This document shows positions 39,817-45,521 of a stretch of 45,521 nucleotides of DNA, in pieces. The DNA comes from Saprospiraceae bacterium (GTDB lineage Bacteria > Bacteroidota > Bacteroidia > Chitinophagales > Saprospiraceae), in contig JANQHF010000012.1 in NCBI GenBank assembly GCA_028282725.1, forward strand, positions 1 to 45,521. The letters are read 5' to 3'. Under the pieces are notes generated by a model. It was not told the origin of the DNA and did no database searches. It worked only from the letters and a program-made list of their open reading frames with translations. The first letter of the stretch is position 1. Every line of letters begins with the position of its first letter. A program made the translations under genes and the position numbers.

Positions 39817-42608
39817 TTGATCATGATTACCACATTGACAATGGTATAATTATCAAAAGGCACACTTATGACATCATAAGTCAAAACACCGGCAGCAGAA
39901 ATGGATATGTTGTCCAGGACCGTATTGTCATAAAATGTAACATAGTAGTATAGTTCATCCTCCTGGTAGATCGGTATGTTGTCCGGAGCTCCCGTACTCC
40001 TTTGAGCTGCGGGGATGGAAGTGAATTGATCTACATATTCTTGATGAATATCCACAGTGGCGTTACTGATCGTATCGGAAGCATCAATCGTAACGGGAGG
40101 AGCATAAAACCACCTTGTATTAGTTACTGTATTCAGTTCAACGACATTTCCTGAAGTATCCACAGCAAGAATGTAATTGGCAGATGTGTCATCGTAAGTG
40201 CCCACACCATACTCATCGAAGATGACTGATCCTCCGTCTACTTCCAGTCTAGCCCCGGGTGCAGTAGTACCGATGCCAACATCGCCATCGGGTTCTACTA
40301 TGAAGTTGCCCCCACTATAAGTACCTCCGTCGGCACCACTAACACCCAAGACTATTCCTCCTTCTGACCAGAAGTCATTATCTGTAATATCGACGCCCCA
40401 AAGGGGGGCGCCTTCGTCTGTTTTGCGTCCTGATATCCAATACTTGTTCGCCCCCGGATCTGCTCCTGTATTGGCCAATTCTACCAGGCTGAAACCATCA
40501 TCACCAGAATTAATAGTCCCGGATTTAATGACTTTAAGTACTGAACTCTCATCCTGGCCCCCTCCTCCGGCGTCTTGATCGTCAATGGTAAAGACATCCT
40601 TTTCTCCGGTCGTACCATCTTGCTGGGTGAAATTGAATGCATTTTGATCTTCAGAACTCACCGCTTGTAAGTCTCCGGATGGAGTGGTCGTCCCGATTCC
40701 CATATCTCCATCCGATTCAATAATGAGATCCCTCGTACCCCCATCAAAGGTGAGGCTGTTTCCATCCATGGTTACGACCCGATTTCCTTCCAGGGAATCA
40801 CTTGTGTTATAGATATTTTCAGAACTTCCCGTGATCGTACTCAAATCCACACTTTGCAACCCATTGATGTCTCCTTCAATACCCAGATTTAAAATATTTC
40901 CGTCCAGGCCAAATGAATCGATAATTTGATCATCTGTACCGGTACCATCCTGTAATGAAGACAAGTCAACCACCTTGAGCGCTTCTCCATCGTCTTCCAG
41001 ACTGATCTCCAGGTTCGTGCCCGTCAAGGCAATGGAATCAATGACCTGGTTATCTGTATCAAGTGAAGAAAGATCTACACTTTGTAACCCGTTAGCATCT
41101 CCTTCGATGCCCACCTCAAGGGTAGTGCCCGTCAAGGCTAGCGAATCCAGGATCTGGTCATCCGTACCCGTCCCGTCCTGTAATGAGGACAGGTCCACTA
41201 CCTTGAGCGCTTCCCCATCATCTTCCAGACTGATCTCCAGGTTCGTGCCTGTTAAGGCAATAGAATCAATGACCTGGTTATCTGTTCCGACAGCGGTCAC
41301 ATCTGTTTCCACTATATCACCATCGGCCTGCACAGCCAGCAACTTTGCCGGACTGTTATCGGAAAAGGTGTTTACTCCATACTTGAGAAACTGTACCTGA
41401 CCGGTTGGCTTGATGGTGGCCTGGGTATCATTATTTGTACCAAAGGAAAGATCTGCATTCTCATAATTCCAAATCCAGCCTATGGCATCGGCATCTGTCA
41501 TTCCGAGATAGAGTCCATCCGTTGCGGTATTACCAATAGTCGGAGTGGTAAGCAATATGGCTGATTCCGTGTTATCGCCATGAATTTGTATTTCGGCATT
41601 AGGACTTGTCGTCCCGATTCCGATGTCTCCATCTGCTTCAATCAAAAGATCTCTTGTTCCCGATGCATTAAATGTAAGTGTATTGCCGTCCAGGGTGACC
41701 ACGCGATTTCCTTCCAGGGAATCACTGGTATTGTAGATACTGGTATTGATCGGGGAAAGATCAATTGACTGAAGACCGTTGACATCTCCTTCAATACCAA
41801 TCTCGAGATTGGTCCCCGTCAGACCCAGAGAATCCAGGATCTGGTCATCCGTACCTGTACCATCCTGAAGACTGGAAAGGTCTACACTTTGCAGTCCATT
41901 GGCATCATCTTCCAGACCGATTTCGAGTGTGGTCCCTGTTAGTGCCAGGGAATCGATGATCTGATCGTCTGTATTGACGTATGCATCCAGTTCGACAAAT
42001 TTGAAGGACTCTCGATCGCTTTGAAGCGAAAGTTTCAACGTGTCGTTAGAAATTAAAAAGGTGTCGATAGCTGGAGATGTTTCAATAACATCCCCATTGC
42101 TATCAACACCAAGGAGATAGCTCTCAGAACCACTATTCGTACCTGATCCATAGTCCGAGAGCCGTACGGTACCCCCTTCAACATCCAGCTTTGCATCGGG
42201 TGTAGGGTCGCCTATCCCTATAAAGCCTCCATCTGTGATGACTACATCACCCGAACCATTAAAGGTGATGCTATTGCCATCCATGTTGATGGTTCTGTCA
42301 GAAGACAAAGTACCGTCATACTTATATATCGTTGAATCTATTATGATGAAACAGTCCCATGCACTGCCGCTGTAAATTTGCAGGCAAGAGTCTGTGGTAT
42401 TGTAAATGATGTGTCCCTGATCCCATTCAGTTTGGGCATCTCTTTGGGCCGTGGTAAGTCTTGAAGGCAGGAATCCTTTGGAAGTACTTTCTAATTCGAG
42501 AATCGATGCGTCATCTATAGTGAGAGTGTTGTCTCCGATTTTCGTCTGTGTATGTGCCACAGTGTATAGCAGCATGCAGGCTGCAAATATCAGGATGGTT
42601 CTTAACAT
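39813..42608 (-). CDS. Repeat-rich secreted adhesin, tail-fibre-like
   Basis: This 931-residue protein starts with a signal peptide (MLRTILIFAACMLLYTVAHTQ). The N-terminal IGDNTLTIDDASILELES and STSKGFLPSRLTTAQRDA blocks are common in Bacteroidota tail-fibre-like proteins. Six copies of a 36-40 residue module (DDQIIDSLALTG..LEIGLE) occur in two groups, separated by GIGTTSPNAEIQIHG-type head repeats. Such repeats form trimeric beta structures in phage-fibre relatives. No S74 chaperone domain is present at the C-terminus, unlike the two S74 genes upstream. It probably acts as surface adhesin or matrix protein and is co-transcribed with the 1132-residue protein. Confidence 0.75.
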   Translation of the reverse strand: MLRTILIFAACMLLYTVAHTQTKIGDNTLTIDDASILELESTSKGFLPSRLTTAQRDAQTEWDQGHIIYNTTDSCLQIYSGSAWDCFIIIDSTIYKYDGTLSSDRTINMDGNSITFNGSGDVVITDGGFIGIGDPTPDAKLDVEGGTVRLSDYGSGTNSGSESYLLGVDSNGDVIETSPAIDTFLISNDTLKLSLQSDRESFKFVELDAYVNTDDQIIDSLALTGTTLEIGLEDDANGLQSVDLSSLQDGTGTDDQILDSLGLTGTNLEIGIEGDVNGLQSIDLSPINTSIYNTSDSLEGNRVVTLDGNTLTFNASGTRDLLIEADGDIGIGTTSPNAEIQIHGDNTESAILLTTPTIGNTATDGLYLGMTDADAIGWIWNYENADLSFGTNNDTQATIKPTGQVQFLKYGVNTFSDNSPAKLLAVQADGDIVETDVTAVGTDNQVIDSIALTGTNLEISLEDDGEALKVVDLSSLQDGTGTDDQILDSLALTGTTLEVGIEGDANGLQSVDLSSLDTDNQVIDSIALTGTNLEISLEDDGEALKVVDLSSLQDGTGTDDQIIDSFGLDGNILNLGIEGDINGLQSVDLSTITGSSENIYNTSDSLEGNRVVTMDGNSLTFDGGTRDLIIESDGDMGIGTTTPSGDLQAVSSEDQNAFNFTQQDGTTGEKDVFTIDDQDAGGGGQDESSVLKVIKSGTINSGDDGFSLVELANTGADPGANKYWISGRKTDEGAPLWGVDITDNDFWSEGGIVLGVSGADGGTYSGGNFIVEPDGDVGIGTTAPGARLEVDGGSVIFDEYGVGTYDDTSANYILAVDTSGNVVELNTVTNTRWFYAPPVTIDASDTISNATVDIHQEYVDQFTSIPAAQRSTGAPDNIPIYQEDELYYYVTFYDNTVLDNISISAAGVLTYDVISVPFDNYTIVNVVIMIK
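40835..41972 (-). repeat. Six imperfect tandem modules within the adhesin gene
   Basis: Modules of about 110 bases encode DNQVIDSIALTG/DDQILDSLGLTG variants. Two lie at about 41745-41972 and four at about 40835-41290. Modules three and five encode the same peptide and differ by only a few synonymous bases over about 85 bases, so recent duplication or gene conversion is likely. The interruption holds a head-repeat block. Confidence 0.75.
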
Positions 42609-42635
42609 TCTCTAGCACGCTTAATAAACGTACTG

Positions 42636-42651
42636 CTCTCTTAACAGAGAG
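42636..42651. repeat. 6-bp stem with TAAC loop in the adhesin leader
   Basis: CTCTCT and AGAGAG flank TAAC, 28 bases upstream of the adhesin start. It could structure the mRNA leader. The remainder of the gap to 42747 is very AT-rich (tracts of TATATAT) with no recognised -7 box. Confidence 0.4.
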
Positions 42652-42747
42652 AGTATTCAGGTACGGTTATATAGGCGCTAAAATATATATATTTTTTTAT
42701 AATTTATTCTTTTTTATAATATATATATGACTGAGGTTAATGAAAAT

Positions 42748-42783
42748 AAAAAAGGCCCCAGATACGATGATGGGACCTTTTTT
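42748..42783 (-). terminator. Intrinsic terminator after the S74 gene
   Basis: GGCCCCA (42754-42760) pairs with TGGGACC (42771-42777), one wobble, with a ten-base loop. On the minus strand the stem is followed by TTTTTTATTTT. A T6 tract on the plus strand makes it potentially bidirectional. It starts 24 bases beyond the S74 gene stop codon. Confidence 0.85.
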
Positions 42784-42801
42784 AGACTTGGAAATAGAAG
42801 A

Positions 42802-44529
42802 CTATTCCTCTGACATGGTTTGATTGCTTACTTCTTGCATGGTGGCTTTCAAATTTGCTACTTGTGTTTCAAGCCCTTGATATCTTTCTAATATGGAAGC
42901 GATCAGATCACTTTGTTGATCAATGGTCTCCTCCTGTGAATTTATTAGCTCTTGTTGCTCTTTAATGGCTTCCGTCAGAAGCGCCGTGATCTTGGCGTAG
43001 TCAACGGCCTTGTAACCATCACCTGCTGTCATTACAACTTGTGGCAGGACTTCTTCCAGATTCTGTGCTATGAATCCTACCTGCTGTGCAGATGGAAACG
43101 CCCGATTCCTAAATTCATCCGTTCTGAAGTCATAGGTGACCCCATCTATTTTCATGACCTTCCCCAGGGCTGAGTCGATAGGTTTGATATTTTTCTTAAA
43201 CCTTCTGTCTGAGCTCGAATGAACCTTAACTGCAAGGATATCTCCGTTTACTTCTAGTTTCACATCGGAAAATGCACTGTTGGGTGTAAACGTTCCGGTG
43301 CCAACCGCCACTCTACCGTCGTTCGCAATGACTGTAGTATCAGTCCCGTCAACAAAGTGCATGTTGAATCCAGCCATGGTCATGTATCGCTGAGCGACCA
43401 ACGTTCCGTCGTGTCTGTAAATAACACTATCCGTTTCCGTTCCGAGGATGGTAGCGGCATCTATGTTAATGACGTTTCCTGCCGCATCAATTCCCAGAAT
43501 GTTGTTGAATACTGTTTCTGATGGCTTAGCAGGATATTCATCCAGGCGTACAGTACCGATCATCGCAATACTATCCGTAGATGCATCAATCGTAATGTCT
43601 GAACTTGTAGAAGTTACCGTAACAGCCTGATCTGCGGATAATGAAGCAGTTCCCGTTGAGCTTGATATATCAACATTTCCACCTGTTGAGGTAATTGAAG
43701 TATTGGCCGAAGAGGTGAATGTCGAATTGACTGAACTTATATTGAAGGAGTCCACCCCGGTGAATGTCAGGTTGTGTGATGCACCTGTCACCGTCCTGTC
43801 TTCATCCAATGTTCCGTCAATTTTATAGAATATGAGATCCCTGAGCGCCTGAGCAGTATCAGATAGTTGTATATCCGTAGCAAAATATGGGCCCAGGTCA
43901 AAGTCAATAGAATCCCTTTCGGTATCGATGGTTTCAAATCTGTCTTCCCAAAATCTCATTACCGTTTGATCTCCGAAGGCGTTGTCCACCATTCGTATTT
44001 CGTCGATCAGCTCGTTGATCTGGATGGTATCCAGGTCATTTGCTTTGTTGTCATTGACCAATGTCCGCAAGATGTTAACAGAATCGGTCAGCTGTGTATT
44101 TGTAGTAAAGAAGCTGTCTAGTAGTGTAAGATCAACGGGTCCAAAAAGACTGGTGCCATTGTTCAAAGAAAGAGTGGCCGAACTCGGACTTGTGACTAAA
44201 TCTAATGTCAAAGGAAATTCCATAACCTGTCCATTGGTGTTGGTACCGAGAAAATAATCTTGAGATCCGCCGAAGTTTCCAAGTCCGTATCCATAAAGCT
44301 TCAGCATCAGTGCATCAGTGTTTGGGTTGTTTGTTAGATCACTTGTCGTAATACCAATTTCAAGGCTGTCTGTCACGATCATCAACTCCCCTAACTTGCT
44401 TTGCATCTCCAGAAGACGTTCATTACCCATCTCCAAATGACGCTCACCAATTTTTATCTGCGCTTGAAGCAATTGTGTAGTACATAGTGTAAGCCCCAGA
44501 AACAAGATGATTCTTGTAGCTTTCATCAT
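42802..44529 (-). CDS. S74 tail-fibre-type surface protein
   Basis: This 575-residue protein starts at MMKATRIILFLGLTLC, a signal peptide ending near LLQAQ; ten codons upstream in frame are not used. Middle repeats of YKIDGTLDEDRTV type and a Ser/Thr-rich stretch (about 250-330) resemble phage-fibre beta-helix parts. The C-terminus is a peptidase S74 domain: HSSSDRRFKKNIKPIDSAL, YDFRTDEFRNRAF and QQVGFIAQNLEEVLPQVV. It is followed by a coiled coil of about 50 residues. In phage proteins S74 chaperones trimerise the fibre and cut themselves off at a Ser-Asp site, present here as SSD. It may make cell-surface fibres. Confidence 0.85.
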   Translation of the reverse strand: MMKATRIILFLGLTLCTTQLLQAQIKIGERHLEMGNERLLEMQSKLGELMIVTDSLEIGITTSDLTNNPNTDALMLKLYGYGLGNFGGSQDYFLGTNTNGQVMEFPLTLDLVTSPSSATLSLNNGTSLFGPVDLTLLDSFFTTNTQLTDSVNILRTLVNDNKANDLDTIQINELIDEIRMVDNAFGDQTVMRFWEDRFETIDTERDSIDFDLGPYFATDIQLSDTAQALRDLIFYKIDGTLDEDRTVTGASHNLTFTGVDSFNISSVNSTFTSSANTSITSTGGNVDISSSTGTASLSADQAVTVTSTSSDITIDASTDSIAMIGTVRLDEYPAKPSETVFNNILGIDAAGNVINIDAATILGTETDSVIYRHDGTLVAQRYMTMAGFNMHFVDGTDTTVIANDGRVAVGTGTFTPNSAFSDVKLEVNGDILAVKVHSSSDRRFKKNIKPIDSALGKVMKIDGVTYDFRTDEFRNRAFPSAQQVGFIAQNLEEVLPQVVMTAGDGYKAVDYAKITALLTEAIKEQQELINSQEETIDQQSDLIASILERYQGLETQVANLKATMQEVSNQTMSEE

Positions 44530-44706
44530 CAGTCGAAATTTAAAAGTTTTAGCAATCAAATAGTACCTGTATCAAACAGGACATCTTTACTGCCTTTATG
44601 GGATAACTTACTGTAGATGGGCAAAGGATTAGACTCCTTTATAAGTGCAAGTATAAACAGTATTTTACATATTAAGAAAATATTTAATATGTTTTTTCTG
44701 AAAATC

Positions 44707-44736
44707 AAAAAAAACCCTTTGCCAAAAGACAAAGGG
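44707..44736 (-). terminator. Intrinsic terminator after the edge S74 gene
   Basis: CCCTTTG (44715-44721) and CAAAGGG (44730-44736) form a perfect 7-bp stem; on the minus strand it runs into eight Ts. It ends the edge gene 28 bases after its stop. The rest of the gap from 44530 to 44706 holds a CCTGT/ACAGG hairpin (44566-44580) and an AT-only hairpin (44668-44691), but no clear promoter for the next gene. Confidence 0.9.
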
Positions 44737-44764
44737 CTCCTTCATAGTAGAACCTCAGATGATC

Positions 44765-45521
44765 CTAATCCTCATCTGAAATAGCGTGATTGCTAAAGCT
44801 TTTGATCATTTCCTTGATTGAAGCTATTTCCCGGGCCAATTGACCATTTTGGTTACTGGCCATACGTAGCTCCTTGGATAAACGATCAATTTCTTGCTGT
44901 TGTTCTTTTATTGCTTCATTGAGCAGTGCGGTAAGCTTGGCATAGTCTACGGACTTATAACCACTGCCATCTGTCTTTACGACCTCAGGAACTACTTCTT
45001 CAACATTTTGTGCTACAAAGCCTAGCTGTCTGGATGAAGGGAAGCTGCGATTCGCAAATTCTTCAGTCCTGAAGTTATAGTTCACTCCGTCCAGCGACAT
45101 CACCTTATCTAAGGCATTTGAGACTTTGGTAATATCCTTTTTGAATCTTTGATCTGAACTTGAATGTACCTGTATAGCGAGGATATCTCCATCTACGTCC
45201 AATCTTACATCCTCGGTCGTTCCTGTACCCGTTGTGACAAAACTTCGGCCGATAGCCATTCTTCCGTCAGAAGTAATAACTGTTGTATCCGCGCCACCCG
45301 GTGAAACAAAGAAAAGATCGAATCCGCCGCCGGACCCCATAGTCATCGTACGATCAGCAGTCAAGGTGCCGTCATGTCGATATATGACACTGTCCATCTG
45401 TGTGCCCAGGATGCCCTCAGGCCCTACCTCAATCACATTACCATCCGTATCCACAGCAAGGATCGTCGTGAATGTACCCGTGATCGTTGAGTCTCCATAG
45501 CGCTCCATCTGAAGCGTGTCT
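44765..45521 (-). CDS. S74 tail-fibre-type protein, 5' end beyond the window
   Basis: The frame runs to the right edge without a start; an internal Met at 45508 is not the true start, since the codons upstream still read DTLQ in frame. About 251 residues are visible. They match the C-terminal half of the neighbouring S74 protein: VIYRHDGTLTADRTMTM, HSSSDQRFKKDITKVSNAL, YNFRTEEFANRSF and QLGFVAQNVEEVVPEVV, then a Gln/Glu-rich coiled coil. The two genes are paralogues from tandem duplication. Its own terminator makes it a separate transcription unit. Confidence 0.87.
   Translation of the reverse strand, partial: DTLQMERYGDSTITGTFTTILAVDTDGNVIEVGPEGILGTQMDSVIYRHDGTLTADRTMTMGSGGGFDLFFVSPGGADTTVITSDGRMAIGRSFVTTGTGTTEDVRLDVDGDILAIQVHSSSDQRFKKDITKVSNALDKVMSLDGVNYNFRTEEFANRSFPSSRQLGFVAQNVEEVVPEVVKTDGSGYKSVDYAKLTALLNEAIKEQQQEIDRLSKELRMASNQNGQLAREIASIKEMIKSFSNHAISDED

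Noticed and set aside
40835-41972. Regular repeats considered as a CRISPR array
   Set aside because: The repeats are coding, about 110 bases long with diverged copies and no unique spacers; no cas genes nearby.

Overview
The window reads as chromosomal DNA of a Bacteroidota bacterium, most likely from the Saprospiria (Saprospiraceae/Lewinella-like) side of the phylum. The taxonomic inference rests on gene content. It has a TonB-dependent receptor followed by a DUF4249 lipoprotein, a DUF4271 protein next to hemD, LytS/LytTR signalling, an rsfS-ftsH pair, an Na+-NQR operon and secreted M43 proteases with a C-terminal DSFGDGICC-type domain. Large phage-tail-like (S74) surface proteins and repeated TAnnTTTG promoter boxes point the same way. 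No rRNA, tRNA or CRISPR array was seen, and no gap between genes exceeds 300 bases.

Left part (1-8.2 kb): the first codons of a gene leave the left edge. Next come a two-gene unit of a cysteine-rich secreted peptide and a six-bladed beta-propeller lipoprotein, then a solitary large serine recombinase that looks acquired and contains two perfect hairpins. After it lie htpG, a DUF1080 lipoprotein and a secreted M43 metalloprotease. From 8.3 to 10.1 kb a LytS-type kinase and a LytTR regulator overlap, preceded by a 21-bp-period direct repeat that looks like a LytTR operator.

Centre (10-28.4 kb, almost all minus strand): in transcription order there is DUF4271-hemD-nudix-START-PQQ-type sugar dehydrogenase. 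Then follow nqrABCDEF, an alpha/beta hydrolase, a thioesterase, the TonB receptor and DUF4249, and finally rsfS-ftsH with its own promoter box. NqrA carries an unusual N-terminal extension of about 95 residues with two hydrophobic segments. A RprX/RprY-like two-component pair (28.5-30.4 kb) lies beside this block, with a tandem palindrome in front of it. A lone ECF sigma factor gene follows.

Right part (31-45.5 kb): an envelope cluster (LptF/LptG-like permease, two GT4 enzymes, a GT2 enzyme and a FemAB-like acyltransferase) has tightly packed genes. In three of its genes the position where homology puts the start codon reads ATA or ATC instead of ATG. The window ends in a surface-protein array: a 1132-residue MAM/CBM/calcium-repeat protein coupled to a 931-residue repeat adhesin, and two paralogous S74 tail-fibre-like proteins. 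Both S74 genes are followed by clear intrinsic terminators.

The most promising candidates for something undescribed are the peptide/propeller pair, the membrane-extended NqrA, the S74/repeat adhesin array and the cluster of near-cognate start codons. All functional statements are inferred from reading the sequence; no searches were run.
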